Below, piece by piece: positions 1-6,478 of a stretch of DNA of 9,790 nt; the stretch's first letter is position 1; every line of letters starts with the position of its first letter. A program made the translations under genes and the position numbers. The notes below the pieces were generated by a model. The model was not told the origin of the DNA. It did no database searches and worked only from the letters and a program-made list of their open reading frames with translations. Source of the DNA: Chloroflexota bacterium (GTDB lineage: Bacteria > Chloroflexota > Anaerolineae > Anaerolineales > Villigracilaceae); the NCBI GenBank assembly GCA_021796315.1, contig JAJYOH010000188.1, positions 1 through 9,790 of the forward strand, in the 5' to 3' direction.

Positions 1-2
1 CC

Positions 3-341
3 TGCACAAAAATCTCTCTGGCCATTCCATGTTTATTTGCATTCGAGACCGATATCGCAGATGGCGGGAAGGATGAGTTGGAAAGATACAGAGAGTGTGA
101 TCCAAACGCAGATATAAACCCTCTTGTGCCTGTGTTTTGTGTGGCTGGCAGAGGATACTGGTGGTTCAAACGTAACGAGCCCAAAGAAAAATGGATTAAG
201 CATTTATCCACCGACGACCATGAAGAAGTGGTAGAGTTCATCGGTGGCGTAGCAAACACCATACCTGATCAAATCGTGTGGAAAGGAAGACCCCGGTTTG
301 GAGAGTATATTATCAGGCCAAGGCAGTTTGAGAAACATTAA
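3..341 (+). CDS. DUF6602-like protein, C-terminal part (cut by window edge)
   Basis: The frame is open from the first bases of the window to the TAA at 339-341, so only the C-terminal 112 or so residues are present and the start lies to the left. A TTG at 78 is possible but is not needed, because the reading frame continues upstream with protein-like sequence (LAIPCLFAFETD). The visible part has a beta-rich core with VFCVAGRGYWWF, then a DDHEEVVEFIGGVANTIPD helix and a closing RPRFGEYIIRP strand. From memory this resembles the C-terminus of DUF6602 proteins, which usually carry an IEVK-type nuclease-like core further upstream; that core would be outside the window. The stop codon lies two bases before a candidate attC site, the usual layout of an integron gene cassette. 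The family call is moderate; the coding call is strong. Confidence 0.6.
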   Translation, partial: CTKISLAIPCLFAFETDIADGGKDELERYRECDPNADINPLVPVFCVAGRGYWWFKRNEPKEKWIKHLSTDDHEEVVEFIGGVANTIPDQIVWKGRPRFGEYIIRPRQFEKH

Positions 342-343
342 GC

Positions 344-400
344 ATTTAACAAATTAATGCAGCTGACTCGTTACACTCGCGGCTGATTTTTATGTTGGGC
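344..400 (+). other. Candidate integron attC recombination site (59-base-element type)
   Basis: A 57-base imperfect inverted repeat directly after the stop codon of the upstream gene. The R'' box is ATTTAAC (344-350, fits RYYYAAC) and the R' box is GTTGGGC (394-400, fits GTTRRRY). The L stem pairs AAT (356-358) with ATT (386-388), and CAGCTG (360-365) with CGGCTG (380-385, one T-G pair). G359 is left as a single extrahelical base. The unpaired spacers between the R and L boxes are both 5 bases (351-355 and 389-393). The terminal loop is 366-379. The R boxes pair at AAC/GTT and differ in the outer bases. That is expected in an array, where the TTRRRY half of R' belongs to the next cassette. 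The orientation matches cassette genes read on the + strand. No integrase gene is visible in the window. Confidence 0.8.
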
Positions 401-534
401 AGAGTGATAGAAACCCTCAACTGCTTCTGCTCTCGGGTGCGCATTCTTCAGAACGAAGGATATAGATTGACCAGATACGTTGAGATAGCAGTGCCCCCAG
501 GCGCAAAAATCCGACTATTGGGAATTATGGGTCA

Positions 535-1524
535 TTGCTACTTCCACATGAGGTCGAAGATGACCATTTCTGGATAAATGAGATCGGGTGTGTTGCCTCG
601 AAGGACGAACATGCGTTGTGTATGGTTCAAATCGACGACAAGCACTTCAGTCTTCTCCCCGGCCCTGAGTTCTCGCCGCGAGTCTATCGCGGACAGACGG
701 TTTTCTATGCCAAATGCGTTCCTTCATTGTTTAGGCAGCCAATTACGCAGATAGGGTACTTAACAGCCCTGCTTAAGAAATACGAATTCTACAAGTTGAT
801 GACCGGGCACCCCATAATCAGGTACCTGCAGGAGTGGCATATAGATGGAAAGCACTTCAAGATTGATATGGAAGGGCTATCTGCACACTACGAATTCGCA
901 ACCCCGATGATCGACGTCAACAGATCGAAGGACATTGCGATGTTTTTCGCGCTGTGCAAGAAGAATGAGAGGAGCAATCGGTATGAGCCTCTCACGGATG
1001 AAAGCCGGAAAGCAGTTTTGTACACTGTTAATCTAAAAGCCCTGCTGAAGCAGAGCAACTCTCATTTTCACATAATCGGGTTTCAGGCTTTGCCACGTCC
1101 CGATGCGCAGAAGGCATATTCGATTCTGGTCGGGCATAATCAGAATTTCAACGACTGTCCTTTTGTTAGACGCGAGGTATTTTGCGTAGAGCGCAAACAG
1201 GCTGAGAAGTACTTTGAGATGTTCGAGGGAGGCTCGAAGCTTTTTCCGAACGATCCCATCGATGAGATGGCATGGAAAATCAAACAATCCATGGAGATTG
1301 ACAGGGAAGTCTTGGAAGTGAGCTTTGAAAGACATTTCATCCCCAATATATGGGCTAATACCCACGAGATTACCAAGTTTCTCAATGAATTCGGATACGT
1401 GGTGAGAGAGAAACAGTTAGAGTTCTCCGATGAAGTCAGAAAAAACATACTCGAAAAGTGGAACAGTAATCCTCCACTGAACGCCGAAAGGGTCAAATGC
1501 CGGTTTGTGTCGGAACCTGCATAG
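535..1524 (+). CDS. FRG-domain protein
   Basis: About 329 residues if the TTG at 535 is the start. The FRG hallmarks are all present: YRGQ at residues 51-54 followed by CVPSLFR (61-67), then LSAHYEFATPMIDV (115-128) running into DIAMFFAL (133-140), and IGFQALPRPDAQKAY (181-195). The C-terminal third (about 215-329) is charged and helical and I do not recognise it. No signal peptide or membrane segment is seen. FRG proteins are of unknown biochemical function and are frequent in mobile and defence-associated loci. The start is uncertain. The frame opens at 484 with no ATG or GTG before 535, TTG 535 has no clear Shine-Dalgarno, and the next options are TTG 616 (AAGGA at 600-604) and ATG 622. 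If the attC upstream is real, this is the next cassette, but no attC follows it. Confidence 0.75.
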   Translation: MLLPHEVEDDHFWINEIGCVASKDEHALCMVQIDDKHFSLLPGPEFSPRVYRGQTVFYAKCVPSLFRQPITQIGYLTALLKKYEFYKLMTGHPIIRYLQEWHIDGKHFKIDMEGLSAHYEFATPMIDVNRSKDIAMFFALCKKNERSNRYEPLTDESRKAVLYTVNLKALLKQSNSHFHIIGFQALPRPDAQKAYSILVGHNQNFNDCPFVRREVFCVERKQAEKYFEMFEGGSKLFPNDPIDEMAWKIKQSMEIDREVLEVSFERHFIPNIWANTHEITKFLNEFGYVVREKQLEFSDEVRKNILEKWNSNPPLNAERVKCRFVSEPA

Positions 1525-1617
1525 AGCTGCTGCTCTGTTTCTTCCTCACTAAAGCATAGAGCAGACTGCCGATGAGTAACAGTGTCAAGAGATGGAAGAA
1601 AAAAACACTCTGAAACG

Positions 1618-1658
1618 AAAAGGCTTTTGAAATTTTCAAATCTTCCACGGCCTTTTTT
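1618..1658 (+). terminator. Possible intrinsic terminator downstream of the FRG gene
   Basis: AAAAGGC (1618-1624) pairs with GCCTTTT (1650-1656), and the right arm continues as a six-T run at 1653-1658. The loop holds a second AT-rich palindrome, TTTGAAATTTTCAAA. The A-run before and T-run after would let it work in either direction. The G+C part of the stem is only three pairs, so strength is doubtful. Confidence 0.35.
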
Positions 1659-1678
1659 ATTCCACGATGATCGGATAA

Positions 1679-1707
1679 TTCAAATAAGCCAGCCTCCGAA
1701 GTATAAT
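1679..1707 (+). promoter_or_regulatory. Sigma70-like promoter of the C39-like remnant
   Basis: TTCAAA at 1679-1684 (four of six matches to TTGACA), a 17-base spacer, then a perfect TATAAT at 1702-1707. A start of transcription near 1714 would leave a short leader before the AAAGGAGA ribosome binding site (1730-1737) and the ATG at 1742. It may now serve the downstream GT87-like gene, which has no clear promoter or Shine-Dalgarno of its own. Confidence 0.5.
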
Positions 1708-1741
1708 CAGGCTATCATCCTCACCTGCCAAAGGAGACATT

Positions 1742-1900
1742 ATGGGTTTCAACCTCGTTCCGTACCCCCAGCAGGATCCTCAATGGAAGAATGACAAGAT
1801 CGGCGGCGGTCCCGACACCATCGGCTACATCGGTTGTGTGTTGACTTGTCTCTCGATGTATACCAGCGGCCGGGGCTACACCGAAACGCCCGACTCATAA
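1742..1900 (+). pseudogene. N-terminal remnant of a C39-like cysteine peptidase
   Basis: A 52-codon reading frame with a strong ribosome binding site (AAAGGAGA, 1730-1737, five bases from the core AGGAG to the ATG). The translation has the entry region of Peptidase_C39_2-type proteins: YPQQDPQWKNDKIGGG, then DTIGYIGCVLTCLSMY, where C32 in the GC pair is the expected catalytic Cys, and then GYTETP. Family members run well over 100 residues further and need a His and an Asp that are absent here. The frame stops at TAA 1898-1900, exactly where the family would go on with a Leu-Asn pair. Reading past the stop gives ADYVQLKS before a second stop (TGA 1925-1927), which suggests the homology continues briefly. 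I call it a broken gene rather than a functional small protein, though the promoter and start signals are intact. Confidence 0.6.
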
Positions 1901-1923
1901 GCAGACTACGTCCAACTCAAATC

Positions 1924-3300
1924 ATGACTCGTTCATCACGAATTGCGCTTTCCATCTGGGCCGCGATCACGCTACTGGTCGCGGCCAGTATATTGGTTAT
2001 CTATCTCTGGCGGGGAATCGAGGGACTTGATCTTTTTATTCAGCAATGGCCTTTGACCGACCTGCCGACGGCATTGGCATCCGTGACGCTTACCTGGTTT
2101 TTGGCTGGCGTTTTTCTTTATCTGCTGCAAGCGGAGCGTATCAACAAATCAAACTTCCTGTCCTTCGCCGGATTCTTCATCGTCTGCTGGACCTATCTGA
2201 ATTTTTTGCGTGAGCGTTTTCGCTACGGCGATTACACCTATTATTTGGAAGCCGCCACTGCGCTTTTCAATCATCAGCATTTGCCCGGTTCTTATTTTTA
2301 TCCGCCATTGTGGGCGACGCTGCTGCAATATATCGCGCCGTTTGGTGACGAGCCGTTCCTGCTCGTGCTGTGGCTGTTGAATTTCTTTTCCCTGATGGCC
2401 TTTTTTGTTTTGTTGTTGCGCGTGTTGGAACGCTATGGGTTTTCGTCCCGTTTAGCTGCGTTGATAACGACGCTGTTTATGCTGGTCAATACGCCTCTCC
2501 TGCGGACTCTCGATTATGTGCAGGTTAATGTCCATGCGCTGAATTTTATTTTCCTGAGCTTATTGCTTTATCCCAAACGTCCGTTCCTTTCGGCGTTGAT
2601 GATGGCTCTTGCCGTTCATCTCAAGAGTTCGCCCGCCGTTTTGGTGCTGGCCTTCGTGCTCGAAAAAGACTGGCGCTGGCTGGCATGGTTCGCGTTGGGC
2701 ATTATTCTCGTTGGCCTGATCACCGTGGCGGCCAATGGCGTCACGCCTTTCTTTGATTATTTTCAGAATATCCAATGGTTGGCGGTTTCAAAAGATGCGA
2801 TTTTCCACGATACATCCTTTGATTCATTCCTGCGGTTTCTCGGACCTTATTTGCGGCTGGGTTCGTCCGCCATTCACGTGTTGATCTATGCCGCCAAGGC
2901 TTTATTGGGCGCTGCAACGATTTTCACCATGGCGCAATGCGTCCGTGCGCAAACTTTCTTTCGATCCGAAGAACGCGGCGTACGGTTGTTAAATGCCATG
3001 CCCCCGCTTTTTATTTTGATGACTCTTGCTTCGCCCGTCGTCTGGGAACATCACGGCCTGTTCACGGCGCTGGCATTTTTGCTGATGCTCAAAAAGATCG
3101 AAGCGCCCTCCGAATGGATGTGGTTTGGCTTGGCCTATTTCCTCGAATTCATTTTGCCGACCTTTGACTTTTTCCCCTGGTCTTATGGTCGGCTGATTGC
3201 GCCGATGATTATTTTGTGGTTGATGTGGCGGTCGTCGAAGCGGATGAGCGAATCATCTGTATTTTCCAAATTCAATTCATGGCTTGAAGCTCTTGCATGA
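1924..3300 (+). CDS. GT87-like (DUF2029) polytopic membrane glycosyltransferase
   Basis: 458 residues from the ATG at 1924. This start puts the first membrane segment (about 9-29) near the N-terminus; a longer GTG-started frame from 1834 would overlap the peptidase remnant and adds unlikely sequence. The protein has about ten hydrophobic segments. GT-C/GT87 features are visible: a GDY acidic motif in the first large loop (102-104), YFYPPLWA (125-131), VQVNV (199-203), VHLKSSP (231-237) and SPVVWEHH (370-377). Enzymes of this family move a mannose-type sugar from a polyprenyl-phosphate donor on the outer face of the membrane. That fits the neighbouring GT2 gene, which could make such a donor. 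No Shine-Dalgarno is evident just before the start. The donor and acceptor cannot be told from sequence. Confidence 0.75.
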   Translation: MTRSSRIALSIWAAITLLVAASILVIYLWRGIEGLDLFIQQWPLTDLPTALASVTLTWFLAGVFLYLLQAERINKSNFLSFAGFFIVCWTYLNFLRERFRYGDYTYYLEAATALFNHQHLPGSYFYPPLWATLLQYIAPFGDEPFLLVLWLLNFFSLMAFFVLLLRVLERYGFSSRLAALITTLFMLVNTPLLRTLDYVQVNVHALNFIFLSLLLYPKRPFLSALMMALAVHLKSSPAVLVLAFVLEKDWRWLAWFALGIILVGLITVAANGVTPFFDYFQNIQWLAVSKDAIFHDTSFDSFLRFLGPYLRLGSSAIHVLIYAAKALLGAATIFTMAQCVRAQTFFRSEERGVRLLNAMPPLFILMTLASPVVWEHHGLFTALAFLLMLKKIEAPSEWMWFGLAYFLEFILPTFDFFPWSYGRLIAPMIILWLMWRSSKRMSESSVFSKFNSWLEALA

Positions 3301-3358
3301 GAATAAATCTACGACTCATTGATGAATCTTTTACACATCCAAAATAATTTCAGGCGCT

Positions 3359-4159
3359 ATGGATAACACTTTTGTCTTGAAACTCGTTCTCACACCCGCC
3401 CTCATCGGCGCGGCCAGCCTCGCTGGACGGAAATGGGGACACGCCGTCAGCGGTTGGATGGTGGCCCTGCCGCTCACGTCCGGGCCGGTTGTTTTCTTTA
3501 TCGCCCTCAGCCATGGGGCGGCTTTCGGGTTGGTCACATCTCTTGGAATCTTAAGCGGCGGCATTTCATTGGCAGTCTTCAGCTTGAGCTATGCCTGGCT
3601 GGCCGTTTTTCAAAAATGGCCGCTCACACTTTTTGTCAGCACGGCGTTGTTTCTGGCATCGACCTTTGTATTGAAATCCATCGTTATCCCGCTCTGGCCG
3701 CTGTTCTGCCTGATCGTTCTAACCTTTGCCCTGACCTTGCGCATCATGCCTCGCCATGTGGCGGGCGCGGCGCTTCCGGTTTCCATCCCTCACTGGGACC
3801 TTCCGGCACGCGTGATCATCACCACGATTTTTGTTTTGCTATTAACAGAGCTTGCGCCATTCATGGGCGCACGCCTCGCCGGTCTGCTTTCAACACTGCC
3901 GATCATGACCGCCACGCTGACGGCCTTTGCACACCACCAGCAAGGCCATGTCTCCGCCGCCGAAGTTTTGCGCGGCCTGGTCATGGGACTATTTTCTTTT
4001 GCAGGTTTCTATCTGGTTTTATCTTTGCTTCTGCCGGTAGGAATCGCAATTGCCTTCATTGCCGCCATTCTGACCGCTTTTGTTCTTCAAGGTATTTCAT
4101 TGTGGGTGATTCAAAATAGGAAGCCCGCCCAAAACACCCCACTTTCCCCCTCTTCGTGA
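3359..4159 (+). CDS. Conserved multi-pass membrane protein with two repeated halves
   Basis: 266 residues, almost all hydrophobic, with about eight to nine membrane segments and a short polar tail (252-266). The two halves are related. GHAVSGWMVALPLTSG (27-42) aligns with GARLAGLLSTLPIMTA (170-185) without gaps, sharing the G..xxxG spacing and the LP pair, and the alignment runs on to a G at 53 and 196. That points to a duplicated four-helix unit. The GxLPT-like pattern recalls small inner-membrane proteins of the GlpM/DUF3147 kind, but this is from memory and no function is implied. It starts 58 bases after the GT87-like gene on the same strand, so it may be co-transcribed. Its end is 22 bases from the end of the convergent GT2 gene. 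No catalytic residues are recognisable. Confidence 0.65.
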   Translation: MDNTFVLKLVLTPALIGAASLAGRKWGHAVSGWMVALPLTSGPVVFFIALSHGAAFGLVTSLGILSGGISLAVFSLSYAWLAVFQKWPLTLFVSTALFLASTFVLKSIVIPLWPLFCLIVLTFALTLRIMPRHVAGAALPVSIPHWDLPARVIITTIFVLLLTELAPFMGARLAGLLSTLPIMTATLTAFAHHQQGHVSAAEVLRGLVMGLFSFAGFYLVLSLLLPVGIAIAFIAAILTAFVLQGISLWVIQNRKPAQNTPLSPSS

Positions 4160-4181
4160 GAAGATACGATACGCTCATGTT

Positions 4182-5162
4182 TCAGGCGAGCGGCTGTGAA
4201 AGAGGCTCCTGCGGCACGGAACGCAAATCAATTTCAATGGCGGAGAGCAGGAATTGGATGCCGAGCAGAACAGAGAGTGTCGGCAGAATGACCGTCCCTG
4301 TTGGCGCAGCGATGCCGAGGCGAGCATACTGAATCCATTTAATGCTTCCAAAGATCAGGCCAAATAACAAAAGGGGCAGGCCGGTCAGAATGTAAATGCT
4401 TGCCATTGAAAAATCATAAATGAAATTTTTGAGAAATATACGCCGCAAAAGCGTGCTGAACAATTTGATGGGAAACTCAAAGATTACGCGATGAATTATC
4501 AGGCTGGACACTTCGCCTTTGTAACGCGCTGGCATGGGAATATCCTTCACAACTGCGCCGAGCAAATATAGATTTGCCAGCATAGAAGTTTCGAAATAAT
4601 AGCTGTGATCTATTTTATCGAGGGGCAGTTGGGCCAGTATCTCCGCGCGGATGGCGACAAAGCCGTTGGTGGGGTCGAAGAGATTCCAATAACCGGTGGC
4701 AGCTTTGGAAAGGAATCCGAGACCCATGTTGCCAACGCGTCGAACGAATGGCATTCGCCTGAGTGCGGCAAAATCCCGGAAGCGGTTTCCTTTGGCGTAA
4801 TCGGTTTTGCCTTGAATGAGCGGCATCAACAGATCGGGGAGGCGGCTGACGTCCATCTGGCCATCGCCATCTATTTTGACGACGATCTGCGCGCCGAGTT
4901 CGAGTGCCTTGCGGAAACCGCTGACCATCGCGCCCCCCACGCCTTGATTACGCTCGTGTCGAATCAGGACGACGCGGCGGTCGCGTTTAACGAGAGCCGC
5001 TACCAGGTCCGAGGTGCGATCCGGCGAAGCATCATCCACCACAATGATATTCTTGATGTAGGGCGGCAATCCGCGCAGCACAGACTCGATCTCGTCCTGC
5101 ACACGAAAAGCAGGGATCACAGCCGCAATGCGATATTTTTGGAAGTCAACGTGTTCAGTCAT
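4182..5162 (-). CDS. GT2 family glycosyltransferase, polyprenyl-phosphate sugar transferase-like
   Basis: 326 residues. The start at 5162 (MTEHVDFQKY) was chosen because the GT-A fold begins at once (IAAVIPAF, 12-19). A longer frame to 5264 adds poor sequence and has no better ribosome binding site. Visible GT2 motifs are VVDDASPDRT (41-50), which binds the nucleotide; NQGVGGAMVSGF (72-83); KIDGDGQMD (96-104) with the DxD metal-binding residues D98 and D100; and the DPTNGFVAIR acceptor region (163-172). Two hydrophobic segments (about 253-275 and 288-308) end the protein, as in membrane-anchored DPM1-like enzymes that load a sugar onto undecaprenyl phosphate at the inner face. It may supply the donor used by the GT87-like protein. 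It is transcribed toward those genes and away from the signalling pair. Confidence 0.85.
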   Translation of the reverse strand: MTEHVDFQKYRIAAVIPAFRVQDEIESVLRGLPPYIKNIIVVDDASPDRTSDLVAALVKRDRRVVLIRHERNQGVGGAMVSGFRKALELGAQIVVKIDGDGQMDVSRLPDLLMPLIQGKTDYAKGNRFRDFAALRRMPFVRRVGNMGLGFLSKAATGYWNLFDPTNGFVAIRAEILAQLPLDKIDHSYYFETSMLANLYLLGAVVKDIPMPARYKGEVSSLIIHRVIFEFPIKLFSTLLRRIFLKNFIYDFSMASIYILTGLPLLLFGLIFGSIKWIQYARLGIAAPTGTVILPTLSVLLGIQFLLSAIEIDLRSVPQEPLSQPLA

Positions 5163-5219
5163 TTCGCAGTGTAATTGTAATCCACCTTGTGCGGGCTGCC
5201 GGGGCTTTTTTGCGTTAGA

Positions 5220-5225
5220 ATTATA
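5220..5225 (-). promoter_or_regulatory. Possible -10 box for the GT2 gene
   Basis: The - strand reads TATAAT here, with TG directly before it. This would place a start of transcription about 50 bases upstream of the GT2 start codon. No good -35 is seen 17 bases further up, so the call rests on the -10 alone. Confidence 0.35.
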
Positions 5226-5266
5226 CAGATTCAAATGCAGCAGCCCGTGGGTTGCCCGAACCATGG

Positions 5267-5295
5267 TTTACTGAATAAAAATATTAGGATATACC
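5267..5295 (+). promoter_or_regulatory. Possible promoter of the signalling pair
   Basis: TTTACT (5267-5272), a 17-base spacer, then TATACC (5290-5295). Transcription would start only a few bases before the ATG at 5307, giving a nearly leaderless message. Both boxes are imperfect. The divergent 144-base gap between the GT2 gene and this gene must hold promoters for both. Confidence 0.3.
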
Positions 5296-5306
5296 AGGCA
5301 TATAAT

Positions 5307-6473
5307 ATGGCGGCTTCCGGGGAACGAATTCTCGTTGTTGAAAGTGATCCCGATGTCAGTGGGTTGATCGCCCGACAGGCTCTCAAACCGCTTGGATATC
5401 ATGTTATTGTCGTTGGTGACGCTGCTTCAGCGATAAAACAGGCGGTTCAAACTCCTCCTGATCTGATCATTGCAAATCTCAACCTGCCAGGCTTGAGCGG
5501 CAAAGACCTGCTGGCCGCGCTGACTTCGCAGGGCATTAGAGCGCCGCTGGTTATCCTGGCCGAAAAGGGACAGGAACAAAGCGTTATTCAGGCTTTCAGG
5601 CTTGGCGCAGTTGACGTGGTCTTTTGGCCATCGCGGGATGTGGAGATCGCGCACGTAATTGAACGTTCACTCCAGCAGACCCGCGCAACTCGCGCCCGTC
5701 TCCTGCTCGACCAGCAACTGCAGTCCACGAACCAGGAACTCCAGCGTAAACTGCGCGAATGGACAACCATCCTTTCGATTGGGAAGACCATCATTTCCAT
5801 CACTGACCAGCGGCAACTTTTTGACCGGATCGTCGAGGGCGCGTTGCAGGTTTCAGAAGGGGACATCGGTTGGTTGATGCTGCGGGATGACAAAACCAGG
5901 AATTATCGTTTGACAGCATCCCGCAACCTGCCGGATGGCTGGGCAAAGAAACTCAATCAACCGCTGGACAATGACATCAGTTCGCTGGCGGCATTTTCAG
6001 GCGAATCTTTAACCATAAACGGCACGCCGCTCGAAAAATTCAAAGTAGCCGCCTTGGGAAAATCTGCGGCGGTCGTGCCCCTGAAAATCCAGAACGAAGT
6101 GATCGGTTTGCTGCTCGTTGTCCGCAAGGCTGATCGTGAGATCGATAGATCGGCGCAGAGTCTACTCGAAGCCGTGGCGGATTTTGCGTCCATCTCGCTG
6201 GTCAATTCGCGTCTGTTCCGAACCATCGAGCAAACCGCCGAGGCCGCACGGTTCAACGAAAAAACGCGTGATGCCATGCTTGAAACCTTGCGTGAGTCCA
6301 TTCGTGAGGAAATGCAGGTTTCGATGTATCCATTGGACGCCCTGGTTTCCGGCGCGTCCGGCCCGTTGAGCGGCCCACAAGAGCAGGCTTTGAAAACCAT
6401 TCAAAACTCTTTGCAAAGACTTTCGCGTGCGGCTGAAAAAACCATCCCGCCTTATGTGGAGAAAGTAGGATAA
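5307..6473 (+). CDS. Pseudo-receiver / GAF / degenerate DHp signalling protein
   Basis: 388 residues from ATG 5307 (MAASGERILVVE). Residues 6-122 have the CheY-like receiver fold but lack its chemistry. The phospho-acceptor site reads IIANLNLPG, with Asn at 57 instead of Asp. The acidic pair is E12-S13-D14, the conserved Thr is A85, and the Lys before Pro is W107. A coiled-coil linker (about 122-155) leads into a GAF domain (about 157-305). The tail (306-388) looks like a histidine-kinase dimerisation domain: GPLSGPQEQALKTIQNSL (352-369) closely parallels GPLTDQQKEFLHRVQGSV of the next protein. However, it contains no His, and no ATPase domain follows. There is no membrane segment. The gene ends five bases before the kinase gene, whose ribosome binding site overlaps its last codons. 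It is probably a cytosolic partner or scaffold for that kinase, sensing a ligand through GAF. Confidence 0.8.
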   Translation: MAASGERILVVESDPDVSGLIARQALKPLGYHVIVVGDAASAIKQAVQTPPDLIIANLNLPGLSGKDLLAALTSQGIRAPLVILAEKGQEQSVIQAFRLGAVDVVFWPSRDVEIAHVIERSLQQTRATRARLLLDQQLQSTNQELQRKLREWTTILSIGKTIISITDQRQLFDRIVEGALQVSEGDIGWLMLRDDKTRNYRLTASRNLPDGWAKKLNQPLDNDISSLAAFSGESLTINGTPLEKFKVAALGKSAAVVPLKIQNEVIGLLLVVRKADREIDRSAQSLLEAVADFASISLVNSRLFRTIEQTAEAARFNEKTRDAMLETLRESIREEMQVSMYPLDALVSGASGPLSGPQEQALKTIQNSLQRLSRAAEKTIPPYVEKVG

Positions 6474-6478
6474 CTTTC

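Noticed and set aside
1493..1711. A - strand frame of 72 codons with a charged helix, a membrane-like segment (HLLTLLLIGSLLYALV) and a basic tail.
   Set aside because: It has no ATG start and no convincing ribosome binding site. It overlaps the end of the FRG gene and the promoter of the C39-like remnant. The Phe and Leu runs follow from A/T-rich tracts. It could still be a decayed gene end, but I cannot support it.
1582..1794. A 70-codon + strand frame.
   Set aside because: It starts in the terminator-like region, has no ribosome binding site and covers the better-supported start of the C39-like fragment in another phase.
3433..4119. A 228-codon + strand frame inside the duplicated membrane protein gene.
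   Set aside because: The composition (rich in Arg, His, Cys and Pro) is typical of an out-of-phase reading, while the overlapping frame gives a coherent membrane protein.
4605..5174. A 189-codon + strand frame opposite the GT2 gene.
   Set aside because: It lies wholly opposite a gene with full GT2 motifs, and its translation shows no recognisable domain.
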